Below the pieces are notes generated by a model that was not told where the DNA came from, did no database searches, and saw only the letters and a program-made list of their open reading frames with translations. A program made the translations under genes and the position numbers. Of a stretch of 64,000 nt of DNA, positions 40,699-49,335 are shown one piece after another. Within the stretch, counting starts at the first letter, position 1; every line of letters begins with the position of its first letter. The DNA comes from Bordetella petrii (GTDB taxonomy: Bacteria; Pseudomonadota; Gammaproteobacteria; Burkholderiales; Burkholderiaceae_B), in assembly GCF_000067205.1 (NCBI RefSeq), contig NC_010170.1, forward strand, positions 2,418,001 to 2,482,000. Reading direction: 5' to 3'.

Positions 40699-41253
40699 CT
40701 ATACGGGGCCCCGCCAGGGCAGCGAATGGCGTAGTTCGGCTTCGATGCGGCGGCGCCGCTGCGCTGGCACATAGCGAGCCAGGCGCAGGTGGACGGCGCC
40801 GTAATGCAGCCAGAGTGTTTCGGCCGAATCGGCCTGTCGCACGAGCCGTGCCCAGTTGCGGTTGAATATGTGACGCGTGGTGGACCGCCCCATGTGCACC
40901 TCCACGATCATGCGGCCGTCGTCGAGCAGCGTTACCGTTTCGCCGTCGCGCACATGGCGGGCGAACGACAGGCTGGCCCCCGCGAGCAGCGCGATTTCGA
41001 TGGCGCCATAGACGGCCACCGGCCACAGCCCGCGCATGGCGAACACCAGGCTGACGACGAGGGCGATGGCCGCGGCGCCGCCCATGCCCAGCAGGAACTG
41101 GCGCGGCGTGACGCAGCAGTTGCGCTTGAGCACCCAGCGTCGTTCGACCCGGGCGTCGGCCGTGGAAGCAGGGGCTGCGTCACAGGGCGGAATCAGCGCC
41201 GGCGGCAGCGGCGGCTGCGCACCCGGAAACGCATGGGCGCGGCGCATATGCAT
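40699..41253 (-). CDS. DUF2244 membrane protein
   Basis: 184 aa. A Pro/Ala-rich N-terminus of about 40 residues, then RNCCVTPRQFLLGMGGAAAIALVVSLVFAMRGLWPVAVYGAIEIALLAGASLSFARHV, the two-helix DUF2244 core, and a C-terminal soluble part (DDGRMIVEVHMGRSTTRHIFNRNWARLV). DUF2244 genes commonly sit beside aa3-type oxidase genes; here it follows subunit I by 4 bases. An assembly role is suspected in the family but not shown. Start at 41253, with 41247 as an alternative. Confidence 0.83.
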   Translation of the reverse strand: MHMRRAHAFPGAQPPLPPALIPPCDAAPASTADARVERRWVLKRNCCVTPRQFLLGMGGAAAIALVVSLVFAMRGLWPVAVYGAIEIALLAGASLSFARHVRDGETVTLLDDGRMIVEVHMGRSTTRHIFNRNWARLVRQADSAETLWLHYGAVHLRLARYVPAQRRRRIEAELRHSLPWRGPV

Positions 41254-41257
41254 GATT

Positions 41258-42835
41258 TCACCGGATATCGGGCGGCACGACGAAGGTGTGATGCGGCGCC
41301 GGCGATGGCAGGGTCCATTCCAGCCCTTCGGCCCCTTCCCAGGGTTTGGCGGCCGCCGTTGCGCCCTTGCCGCGATAGCACTGCAGGATGACGTACAGGA
41401 ACAGCAACTGCGACAGGCCGAACCAAAACGCGCCGATGGTGGCCACCTGGTGGAAGGTGGTGAACTGCGCGGCGTAGTCGGCGTAGCGGCGCGGCATGCC
41501 TGCCAGACCCAGGAAGTGCATCGGGAAGAACGTGAGGTTGAACGACAGCATGGTCGACCAGAAGTGCAGCTTGCCCAGCTTTTCGTTGTACATGCGGCCC
41601 GTCCATTTGGGCACCCAGTAGTACGCGCCGCCGAACAAGGCGAACAGCGAGCCGGCCACCAGCACGTAGTGGAAGTGAGCCACCACGTAGTAGGTGTCGT
41701 GCACCTGGATGTCGATCGGGGCGATTGCCAGGATCAGCCCGGTGAAGCCGCCCATGGTGAACACGAAGATGAAGCCGATCGCGAACAGCATGGGGGTTTC
41801 GAAGGTTAGCGAGCCGCGCCACATGGTGGCCACCCAGTTGAACACTTTCACCCCGGTGGGGATGGAGATCAGCATGGTTGCGTACATGAAGTACAGCTGG
41901 CCGGCCACGGGCATGCCGGTAGTGAACATGTGGTGCGCCCACACAATGAACGACAGCACGGCGATGGCCGAGGTAGCGTACACCATGGATGCGTAGCCGA
42001 ACAGTTTCTTGCGGGAGAACGTGGGCACGATCATGGACACGATGCCGAAGGCCGGCAGGATCATGATGTAGACCTCGGGGTGCCCGAAGAACCAGAACAC
42101 GTGCTGGTACATCACCGGGTCGCCGCCGGCGGCGGCATTGAAGAAGCCGGTGCCGAAATGGCGGTCGGTCAGCACCATGGTGACCGCCGCGGCCAGCACG
42201 GGCATTACGGCAAGCAGCAGGAAAGCGGTGATCAGCCAGGTCCAGCAGAACATCGGCATCTTCATCAGCGTCATGCCGGGCGCGCGCATGTTCAGGATGG
42301 TGACGATGATATTGATGGCGCCCATGATGGACGAGGCGCCCATGATGTGGATGGCGAAGATGGCCAGGTCCATGCCGGGGCCCATTTGCGCCGACAGCGG
42401 CGCGTACAGGGTCCAGCCGGCGGCGGTGGCGCCGCCGGGCACGAAGAAAGATGCCGTCAGCATGAGCGCCGCCATGGGCAGCAGCCAGAAGCTGAAGTTG
42501 TTCATGCGGGCGAAGGCCATGTCGGATGCGCCGATCTGCATCGGGATCAGCCAGTTGGCAAAGCCCACGAGCGACGGCATGATCGCGCCGAAGATCATGA
42601 TCAGGCCGTGCATGGTGGTGAACTGGTTGAACAGCTCAGGCTGGAAGAACTGCAGGCCGGGCTCGAACAGCTCGGTGCGCAGCAGCAGGGCCAGCGTGCC
42701 GCCTTCCAGCAGCATGACGAACGAGAAGATGAGGTACATCGTCCCGATGTCTTTGTGGTTGGTGGCAAACAGCCAGCGACGCCAGCCGTGCGGGGTGTCG
42801 TGCCCGTGCGGGGCATCGTGGGTCAGAGTGTCCAT
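41258..42835 (-). CDS. ctaD: Cytochrome c oxidase subunit I, aa3 type, without other subunits
   Basis: 525-aa haem-copper oxidase subunit I, full length with about twelve helices. Ligands are all present: TMHGLIM (low-spin haem), FGHPEVYIMILP (CuB His with the cross-linked Tyr and the gating Glu), VWAHHMFTTG (CuB pair) and YVVAHFHYVLVAG (haem a3 and haem a). The N-terminus has the usual FATNHKDIGTMYLIFSF. It should therefore be a working proton-pumping core. No subunit II, III, assembly factor or haem-A genes are adjacent; only DUF2244 follows. It would have to use subunits encoded elsewhere. Confidence 0.93.
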   Translation of the reverse strand: MDTLTHDAPHGHDTPHGWRRWLFATNHKDIGTMYLIFSFVMLLEGGTLALLLRTELFEPGLQFFQPELFNQFTTMHGLIMIFGAIMPSLVGFANWLIPMQIGASDMAFARMNNFSFWLLPMAALMLTASFFVPGGATAAGWTLYAPLSAQMGPGMDLAIFAIHIMGASSIMGAINIIVTILNMRAPGMTLMKMPMFCWTWLITAFLLLAVMPVLAAAVTMVLTDRHFGTGFFNAAAGGDPVMYQHVFWFFGHPEVYIMILPAFGIVSMIVPTFSRKKLFGYASMVYATSAIAVLSFIVWAHHMFTTGMPVAGQLYFMYATMLISIPTGVKVFNWVATMWRGSLTFETPMLFAIGFIFVFTMGGFTGLILAIAPIDIQVHDTYYVVAHFHYVLVAGSLFALFGGAYYWVPKWTGRMYNEKLGKLHFWSTMLSFNLTFFPMHFLGLAGMPRRYADYAAQFTTFHQVATIGAFWFGLSQLLFLYVILQCYRGKGATAAAKPWEGAEGLEWTLPSPAPHHTFVVPPDIR

Positions 42836-42867
42836 GGCGCATCCTGGAATAGGGCGGGCTGGCGCTG

Positions 42868-42888
42868 ACGGCAGCAAACAAGCTGCCG
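42868..42888 (-). promoter_or_regulatory. Hairpin overlapping a possible sigma-54 promoter before ctaD
   Basis: Minus-strand CGGCAGCTTGTTTGCT (42888-42873) has GG-N10-GC spacing with GGCA and TTGC; predicted start about 42862, 27 bases before ctaD. The same bases form a perfect hairpin (CGGCAGC, 6-base loop, GCTGCCG), which could instead be a terminator for ybhN upstream, although no U-tract follows. Ambiguous. Confidence 0.4.
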
Positions 42889-42979
42889 CGTCGCCCGGAG
42901 ACCTGATCCGCACATTGAGCGCCTGCATAGCTGACAATCACCTGAAACCCGACATGCCAATGCCGGCAAATCTGGCGGT

Positions 42980-44002
42980 TCAGCCCGGCACGTCCGGCGT
43001 TTTCGCCACGCGCGCCGGGGCCCGGCCTGGGCGGGGCTGCCGCAGCCGGGCTTCCAGCAACACGTAGGCCACCAGCGCCACGATCAGCGGGGCAAGGTAA
43101 TACAAGGCGCGGTAGGCCAGCAGCGTGCCGAGCACCTGGGCCTGCGACACTTGCGGGGCCAGCATGGCCACGAACACGGCTTCCAGCACGCCCACGCCGC
43201 CAGGTATGTGCACCACCGCGCCGGCGATGCTGCTGAGCAGCAGGGCCGCCAGCACCAGCGTGTACGACACACGCTGCTCGAACAGCAAGTACAGGATGCC
43301 GGCGATCGCGCCCCAGCAGATCACGGCCAGCACCGACTGCAGCACCGCGATGCGCAATGCCGGCAGCGGAATGTGGCGCCGGCCCACGCGCAGATGCCGG
43401 CGGCGCGACAGGGCGCATAGCGCCAGGTAACCCGCCGCGACGGCCAGCATGGCGGCTCCGGCCACCTGCAGCGCGGCCGGGCTGAGTTGCCAGGCCGAGG
43501 GCGCCTGGCGCAGGGCGAACAGCGCGCCGAACAGCCACAGGTAGCCCAGCCAGTTGGTGAAGATGCTCATCGCCAGCACCTTCGAAATCACCGATAGCCG
43601 CAAGCCCAGCTTGCCGTACAGGCGAAAACGCAGGCCCACGCCGCCGATCAGCGCGCCCAGGTTGACGTTGATGGCGTAGCTGACGAACGCCACGGCCATG
43701 GTCGTGGTCGTGCCCAGTTTGTGCCCGGTATAGGCGCGGCCGATCAGGTCGAAGGCGGTGTAGGCCAGATAGGCCACCGGCACCAGGCAGGCGCTTTCCA
43801 CCAGCGCCGATGTCGGCATGTCCTGCAGCACGCGCCATACCTCGTGCCATTGCACATCGCGCGCCAGCCGCGCCAGCAGCACGATGGCCACCACCATGAA
43901 CAGGCCGGTCCAGTATCGCCGCGTGCGTTTCCAGAAGCGGCGCGCGGGGCGCCAGGTGGTGGCCGAAAGCAGGCGGCGTGGCTTAATCATGCGAACGCTC
44001 AT
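42980..44002 (-). CDS. ybhN: YbhN/UPF0104-family membrane protein (LPG-synthase/flippase-like)
   Basis: 340 aa, eight or so hydrophobic helices. Typical segments: VAFVSYAINVNLGALIGGVGLRFRLYGKLGL, SIFTNWLGYLWLFG, and SSIAGAVVHIPGGVGVLEAVFVAML (the GGxGxxE motif of the family). It is the third gene of ybhP-clsB-ybhN, the same order as in E. coli, with a short overlap to clsB. Start is 44002, or Met-5 at 43990. Role is probably lipid-linked; not established. Confidence 0.9.
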   Translation of the reverse strand: MSVRMIKPRRLLSATTWRPARRFWKRTRRYWTGLFMVVAIVLLARLARDVQWHEVWRVLQDMPTSALVESACLVPVAYLAYTAFDLIGRAYTGHKLGTTTTMAVAFVSYAINVNLGALIGGVGLRFRLYGKLGLRLSVISKVLAMSIFTNWLGYLWLFGALFALRQAPSAWQLSPAALQVAGAAMLAVAAGYLALCALSRRRHLRVGRRHIPLPALRIAVLQSVLAVICWGAIAGILYLLFEQRVSYTLVLAALLLSSIAGAVVHIPGGVGVLEAVFVAMLAPQVSQAQVLGTLLAYRALYYLAPLIVALVAYVLLEARLRQPRPGRAPARVAKTPDVPG

Positions 44003-45194
44003 CGGTAGGCGCGGCGGGTTGGGAAGGATCGATGCGCTCCAGCCGCGGTCGGCGCACCGGCAAGGTGGCAGCCCATGCGGGGAAGCGGCGCAGCACGTGG
44101 AAGACGGCTACGCCGAACCACAGGCGGCTCAGCACGCGCTTCATGCCTTGCTGGGGCACCATGCGGCGGCAATGGTGCTGGATCAACTGGTCGAGGGATG
44201 CGCGCAGTTCCGCGGTGAAGGCGCGGTCGCGCACTACCACGTTGGCTTCCAGATTCAGGGCCAGACTGAGCGGGTCCAGGTTGCTGGAACCCACGGTGGC
44301 CCATTCATCGTCCACGCAGGCCACTTTGCCGTGCAGGGGCCGCTCGCAGTATTCGTAGATGATGACGCCGGCCGACAGCAGATAGTCGTACAGCGTGCGG
44401 GCCGCCAGTTGCGCGATGGGCATATCCGGCTCGCCCTGCAGGATAAGCCGCACGCATACGCCCCGTCGGGCGGCGTTGCGCAGGTCGCGCAGCAACCGGT
44501 AGCCCGGAAAGAAATAGGCGTTGGCCACCGTGATGTCGTGCTGGGCGGTGCGGAACCCGGCGCGGTAATAGCGTTCTATGTCGGTGCTGTGCCGGTCGTT
44601 GTCGCGCGTGACGAACAAGGCCGCGCCCGCGTCGGTGGCGCCGTGGGCCGAGCCGGCGCGGCGCCGCCAGCGCCGCCGGCGGCCGCGGCCATGCACCGCT
44701 TCGTAGGCGAAGCGGTGAATATCTTCCACTACCGGGCCGCGCAGCTCGGCCGCGTAATCCTGCTTGGCTTCGGGCCCGTATTCGGCCAGATGGTCGGCCG
44801 AGTAATTGATGCCCCCCACGAACGCCACCTGGCCGTCTACCACCGTCACTTTGCGGTGCATCCGGCGCAAGGCGTTGACGCGAAAACCCAGCACCCGGGG
44901 GTGCGGATCGTACACATGAAAACGCACGCCGGCTTCGGTCAAGCCGCCGATGAAGGTTTCGTCCAGGCAATCCGACCCGTATCCGTCTACCATGACGTCG
45001 ACCTCGACGCCGCGCTGCGCCGCCTCGATCAAGACCTGGCGCAGCTCCTGGCCGACCGGGTCGTCGAACAGAATGAAGGTTTCCAGCAGGACTTCCCGGC
45101 GCGCGGCGCGTATGGCCTCGAATACGCGCGGGAAGAACGCCTCGCCGTTCTCCAGCAGGCGCACGGTGTTGCCTGGATGCCAGGCGGCGCTCAT
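43983..45194 (-). CDS. clsB: Cardiolipin synthase B-type phospholipase D family protein
   Basis: 403 aa with two HKD catalytic motifs: RRMHRKVTVVDGQVAFVGGINYS (near 110) and RPLHGKVACVDDEWATVGSSNLDPLSLALNLE (near 290), as in ClsB/YbhO. An Arg-rich, low-complexity insert (GRGRRRRWRRRAG) lies between the halves. It condenses phosphatidylglycerol with another phospholipid to cardiolipin at the inner membrane. Four-base overlap with the upstream ybhP gene and about 20 bases with ybhN. Confidence 0.92.
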   Translation of the reverse strand: MSAAWHPGNTVRLLENGEAFFPRVFEAIRAARREVLLETFILFDDPVGQELRQVLIEAAQRGVEVDVMVDGYGSDCLDETFIGGLTEAGVRFHVYDPHPRVLGFRVNALRRMHRKVTVVDGQVAFVGGINYSADHLAEYGPEAKQDYAAELRGPVVEDIHRFAYEAVHGRGRRRRWRRRAGSAHGATDAGAALFVTRDNDRHSTDIERYYRAGFRTAQHDITVANAYFFPGYRLLRDLRNAARRGVCVRLILQGEPDMPIAQLAARTLYDYLLSAGVIIYEYCERPLHGKVACVDDEWATVGSSNLDPLSLALNLEANVVVRDRAFTAELRASLDQLIQHHCRRMVPQQGMKRVLSRLWFGVAVFHVLRRFPAWAATLPVRRPRLERIDPSQPAAPTDERSHD

Positions 45195-45991
45195 AGCCGC
45201 ACCTCGGCCGCCAGCGGCGCGTGATCGGACAGGTGGCGCCAGACCCGTGATGCGAGCGGGACGGGTCTGGCCGCCGCCACGTCGCGCACATAGATGCGGT
45301 CCAGCGCCAGCAACGGCCAGCGGGCCGGGAACGTGCGCGGCTCGCGCCCGAGGGCGCGGCGGAATACGTCATGCAGCCGGCAGGCCGCCAGCAGCGGGGA
45401 CGCGCGCCGGCGCCAGTCGTTGAAATCGCCGCCGACCAGCACTGGCGCATCGTCGCCGAGGCGCTGCACCAGTGCGCACAGCTGTCCCAGCTGCGCGCGC
45501 CGGTGCGCTTCGCGCAGGCCCAGGTGCACGCATACGGCATGCATGTCGCCGGCCAGGTCGGGATGGCGCACGGTGCACTGCAGCATGCCGCGGCTTTCGT
45601 GGTTGTCCACCGAGACATCGTGATTCTGGTGGGTAACGATGGGCCAGCGCGACAGCACGGCATTGCCATGGTCGCCCTCGGGGTAGACCGCGTTGCGTCC
45701 GTACGCGAAGTCGCTCCACAGGCTGTCGGCCAGGAACTCGTACTGCGACGTGGCCGGCCAGGCCGCCAGGCGGCGCGCATGGCGGTGATGCGTGCCGATA
45801 ACTTCCTGCAGGAACACAATATCGGGCCCCGCGTCGCGCAGCGCGGCCTTCAGTTCGTGCAGGATGAAGCGCCGGTTGAAGAGCGTGAAGCCTTTATGGA
45901 CGTTGACGGTCAGCAGCTTGATCGTCGTGCCGCCGCGTTGCGGTGATTCTTGATCTGGCGGTTCTTGGCCTGGCGATGCTTGGCCTGGCAT
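45191..45991 (-). CDS. ybhP: Endonuclease/exonuclease/phosphatase-fold protein YbhP
   Basis: 266 aa EEP-fold hydrolase. After a Pro/Gln-rich N-terminus (residues 1-22) come the metal and catalytic motifs LLTVNVHKGF, DIVFLQEV, GNAVLSRWP, VHLGL, GGDFNDW and the final SDHAPLAAEV. It probably acts on a phosphodiester, perhaps of a lipid, given its conserved linkage to ClsB and YbhN. ATG at 45991 with GGAGA 5 bases upstream; a sigma-54 promoter lies 34-49 bases before it. Confidence 0.9.
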   Translation of the reverse strand: MPGQASPGQEPPDQESPQRGGTTIKLLTVNVHKGFTLFNRRFILHELKAALRDAGPDIVFLQEVIGTHHRHARRLAAWPATSQYEFLADSLWSDFAYGRNAVYPEGDHGNAVLSRWPIVTHQNHDVSVDNHESRGMLQCTVRHPDLAGDMHAVCVHLGLREAHRRAQLGQLCALVQRLGDDAPVLVGGDFNDWRRRASPLLAACRLHDVFRRALGREPRTFPARWPLLALDRIYVRDVAAARPVPLASRVWRHLSDHAPLAAEVRL

Positions 45992-46024
45992 ATGGCTCTC
46001 CGGTGAGGCAATGGCCGACACCCA

Positions 46025-46040
46025 GGCAAGAAGCGTGCCC
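46025..46040 (-). promoter_or_regulatory. Sigma-54 promoter of the ybhP-clsB-ybhN operon
   Basis: Minus-strand GGGCACGCTTCTTGCC: GGCACG and TTGC fully match the consensus with exact spacing; only the first and last bases differ. Predicted start about 46014, 23 bases before ybhP. Confidence 0.8.
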
Positions 46041-46090
46041 GGCGTTCGCGGGCGGCGCACGCCCCGAAAAATGGCCTTTTTTGCCTGCGC

Positions 46091-46105
46091 CGGAAGAAAA
46101 TTCCG
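46091..46105. promoter_or_regulatory. Inverted repeat between the divergent ybhP and kinase promoters
   Basis: CGGAA, 5 bases GAAAA, TTCCG, within an unusually A/T-rich stretch of this intergenic region. The centre is about 84 bases from the ybhP start site and 62 from the kinase start site. It could be an activator or bending-protein site. Confidence 0.3.
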
Positions 46106-46133
46106 ATTTACCGCGCCCCGAGGCTACCGTACC

Positions 46134-46149
46134 GGGCACGCTATATGCT
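46134..46149 (+). promoter_or_regulatory. Sigma-54 promoter of the hybrid histidine kinase
   Basis: GGGCACGCTATATGCT: GGCACG intact, GC at the right spacing, ATGC in place of TTGC. Predicted start about 46160, leaving a 118-base leader before the gene. Confidence 0.6.
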
Positions 46150-46278
46150 GGCGCCCCGCCAGCCGGGACGGCGTTGCGTGGTGTTACGCCGCCAGGGATG
46201 CTGCCCAGGCATACTGGAGCCCTGCCGCGCGTACGGCGCGGCGGGTCCGGCCCTGTGCCGGCTGTTGAAGAGGACGCC

Positions 46279-49200
46279 ATGTTCACCAAGCGAGACCAGG
46301 TGCGCAACCCATGGGCCGATACTCGCGCCCGCCTGGAAGACGAACGTGTCATGTTGCAACGCATCGCCAGGGGCGTGCCCCTCGGTGAAGTCATGGCAGA
46401 CGTGCTTCGTTCCGTCGAACGTCAATCCGGCGTAGATCTCAAAACGTCGATCATGTGCGTCGACCCCGCCCTGGGGCAGTTGCGCTATCTGGCGGCGCCG
46501 GGCCTGCCGGCCGAGTTCGTGGCCAAGACAGACGGCGCGCCGATCGGCCCGACACAAGCGTCGTGGGGCGCCGCCGCCCACCTGGGCTCGCCCGTGTATG
46601 TGGGCGACATTGCAACCCACCCCAACTGGAAGCCGTGGCGCGACCTGGCGCTTGGCTACGGCCTGCGCGCCTGTTGGGCCACGCCCATCAAGGGAACCGA
46701 CGGCAGCCTGCTGGGGGTGGTCTCGAACTACTATCGCGTCGAGCACATGCCGGCGCCCAACGACATCGATGCCATGGCGTTGGTGGCGCGCACCGTGGCC
46801 CTGGTTATCGAGCGCCATCGCACCCAACAGGCGCTGCGGGAAAGCAGCGAGCGATGGCGAAGCATGTTCCAGCGCATGCAGGAAGGCTTTTTCCTGTGTG
46901 AGGCCGTACGCGATGCCGAAGGCCGGATCGTCGATTTCCGTTTCATCGAGGTGAATCCGGCCTTTGAACAGCAGAGCGGTTTGCAAGCCGGCGACACGCT
47001 GGGCCATTCGCTGCGTGAAATGATCCCGGGGGTGCCCGACCTGATTCTGCAGACGTTCGCCAATGTAGTGGAAACGGGCGAGTCCGCGCAGTTCGAGCAG
47101 GCCGCGCCGCACCAGGGGCGCGACGCCTGGTACGAGGCGCATGTCCATAAAGAAGGACCTGACCGGATAACGGTGCTGGTGCTGGATATCTCGGCGCGCA
47201 AGGCCGCCGAGGGCGAGTTGTGGGCCGAGCAGCATCGCAAGAACTTCCTGTTGTCGCTCGTGGACCAGATGCGCGAGATTCATCGACAGCACGATATCGA
47301 GCATGCTGCGTGCGAGGCGCTGGGCCGCCACTTGCAATTAAGCGTGGCTGCCGTGCTGGAGTTCGACGCGAGCGGCGCTCGCGCGCGGGCGGGCACGCAT
47401 TGGGTGTCGGAACAGGCAGAGCAGGAAGGCGAAAGTATTTCAATGAGCCAGATCGGCCGGGAATGCGCCCAGGCCTACGAAAACGGCCGCACCACGTTTC
47501 TGTCGCCCTTGCTGGCCAGCCAGGCAGGCGAGGCAAGTCCCGTGGCCATCGCGATTCCGTTGCGGCGTTGGGGTTGGCCTACCGGCATGTTGTACGTGAG
47601 GCCGCATCGCAGCAACCTGCTGAAAGGCACGGATATCGCGTGTGTGGAGGAGGTGGCCGAGAGGCTTTGCGATGCCATCGAGCGCTCGCAGTATGCCCGC
47701 GTGCTCGAGCGGCGCGTCGAATCGGCCATCGCGGAACGCGACCGCATCTGGCGCCTGTCGCCCGAATTGCTGGCAGTGGCCAATGCGCGCGGCCGCTTTG
47801 TCAGCGTGAACCCCGCCGTGCGCGCCATCCTGGGCTGGACGCCAGAGCAATTCCTGGCCATGCCCATGGAAGACCTGGCGCATGCGGACGATCTGCCGCG
47901 CATCAAGGAAAGCCTGCGTTTGAACGGCGATCCCGGCCAGCGGGTGCGGCACCTGGAAAGCCGCCTGCTGACGAAGCAGGGCGGCTATAGCTGGATCACG
48001 TGGACCATCTCGTGGGCACACGACAACTTCTACCTGGTGGGCCGCGACGATACCGATTTCAAGCTGCAGGCCGAGCAACTGCGGCAGGTTCAGGCGGCCC
48101 TGCTGCAATCGCAAAAAATGGAAGCCGTGGGCCAGCTGACCGGCGGCATCGCGCATGACTTCAACAATATGCTGCAAGGCATCAGCGGCGCGCTGTACCT
48201 GATCCAGCGCAAATTCGATGCCGGCAAGTACGAGGATGCGATTCGCTTCATTGCTACTGCCATGGACTCCACCAATCGGGCGGCGCGGCTCACGCAGCGC
48301 CTGTTGAGCTTTTCGCGGCGCCAGCCGCTGGACCCGCGGCCACTGGACCCGGCCGCCATGCTTGCGTCCATGGATGACCTGTTCCGCCGCTACACGGGCG
48401 AAGGGGTCATCTTGACCTGTCGCGCCCAGCCGGGCGTGCACATTGTAAAGTGCGACGCCAGTCAGTTCGAGAGCGCCTTGTTGAACCTGATCATCAATGC
48501 GTGCGACGCCATGCCGGACGGTGGTCACCTGACCGTCGAGGCGCTGAATACTCGGCTCGACGAGGATTTCCTGCGCCAGTACCCCGATGTGCGGCCCGGC
48601 GAATTCGTCGAAGTCAGGGTCGTGGACCACGGCCGCGGCATGGCGCCCGAAGTACTTGAGCGGGCCTTTGAGCCATTCTTCACGACCAAGCCCATGGGCG
48701 AGGGCACCGGCCTGGGTTTGTCGATGATCTACGGTTTCACCCGGCAGGCCGGCGGCCTGGTGGCCATGGACAGCACGCCCGGCGAAGGCACCACGGTCAG
48801 GCTGTGCCTGCCTCGCTATCAGGGACGCCAGGCCCGCCCCGATGGCCCCGCGGTCTCCGAGACGGTCGAGGCCGGCGCTTTGCCTCCCGATACGGTGATT
48901 GTGCTGGTCGAAGACGACACCAATGTGCGCGAAATGGTGCGCGAATGCCTCGCGGGTGTTTCGCTGCGCGTGCTGGAGGCGGCCGACGGCGAGGCTGGCG
49001 CGCGGCTGCTGAAGGACGCGCAGCGGGTCGACCTGCTGTTGACCGATGTAGGCCTGCCTGGCCTGAACGGCCGCCAGTTGGCCGACGTCGCGCGCGAAAT
49101 CCGTCCGGGCCTGCGAGTGCTGTTCATGACCGGCTATGCGGAAAACGTGGTCGACGGCAGCGAGTTCCAGGGCGAAGGAATGGAAGTCATCCTGAAGCCA

Positions 49201-49335
49201 TTTTCGCCGGGCAGCCTGATAGACCGCATCCGCAAAATGCTCAGCCATGAGGCGTCGGGCTGGAACATATCGGACGAGCGTACCCGCGACGGCGCATCAG
49301 GCCAACTGGATACTGACGGGATGGCCCTGCAATAG
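46279..49335 (+). CDS. Hybrid sensor histidine kinase (GAF-PAS-GAF-PAS-HisKA-HATPase-REC)
   Basis: 1018-aa cytoplasmic sensor without membrane helices. GAF about 15-180 (GDIATHPNWKPWRDLALGYGLRACWATPIKGTDGSLLGVVSNYY), PAS about 190-320, a second GAF about 335-480, PAS about 485-610 (SPELLAVANARGRFVSVNPAVRAILGW), HisKA with phospho-acceptor H626 (GGIAHDFNNMLQG), HATPase with LLNLIINACDAMPDGG, DHGRGM and GEGTGLGLSMIYGF, and a C-terminal receiver with E878/D879/D880 acidic pocket, phospho-acceptor D923 (LLTDVGLPGLNG) and the lysine in ILKPFSP. The ATG at 46279 follows AGAGGA. No output regulator is adjacent. Its 3' end overlaps treY on the other strand by 39 bases. Confidence 0.92.
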   Translation: MFTKRDQVRNPWADTRARLEDERVMLQRIARGVPLGEVMADVLRSVERQSGVDLKTSIMCVDPALGQLRYLAAPGLPAEFVAKTDGAPIGPTQASWGAAAHLGSPVYVGDIATHPNWKPWRDLALGYGLRACWATPIKGTDGSLLGVVSNYYRVEHMPAPNDIDAMALVARTVALVIERHRTQQALRESSERWRSMFQRMQEGFFLCEAVRDAEGRIVDFRFIEVNPAFEQQSGLQAGDTLGHSLREMIPGVPDLILQTFANVVETGESAQFEQAAPHQGRDAWYEAHVHKEGPDRITVLVLDISARKAAEGELWAEQHRKNFLLSLVDQMREIHRQHDIEHAACEALGRHLQLSVAAVLEFDASGARARAGTHWVSEQAEQEGESISMSQIGRECAQAYENGRTTFLSPLLASQAGEASPVAIAIPLRRWGWPTGMLYVRPHRSNLLKGTDIACVEEVAERLCDAIERSQYARVLERRVESAIAERDRIWRLSPELLAVANARGRFVSVNPAVRAILGWTPEQFLAMPMEDLAHADDLPRIKESLRLNGDPGQRVRHLESRLLTKQGGYSWITWTISWAHDNFYLVGRDDTDFKLQAEQLRQVQAALLQSQKMEAVGQLTGGIAHDFNNMLQGISGALYLIQRKFDAGKYEDAIRFIATAMDSTNRAARLTQRLLSFSRRQPLDPRPLDPAAMLASMDDLFRRYTGEGVILTCRAQPGVHIVKCDASQFESALLNLIINACDAMPDGGHLTVEALNTRLDEDFLRQYPDVRPGEFVEVRVVDHGRGMAPEVLERAFEPFFTTKPMGEGTGLGLSMIYGFTRQAGGLVAMDSTPGEGTTVRLCLPRYQGRQARPDGPAVSETVEAGALPPDTVIVLVEDDTNVREMVRECLAGVSLRVLEAADGEAGARLLKDAQRVDLLLTDVGLPGLNGRQLADVAREIRPGLRVLFMTGYAENVVDGSEFQGEGMEVILKPFSPGSLIDRIRKMLSHEASGWNISDERTRDGASGQLDTDGMALQ

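Noticed and set aside
45943..46278. Longer N-terminus for the hybrid kinase
   Set aside because: The extension covers the divergent promoter region and is Pro/Gly/Ala-rich without domain; ATG 46279 has a ribosome site.
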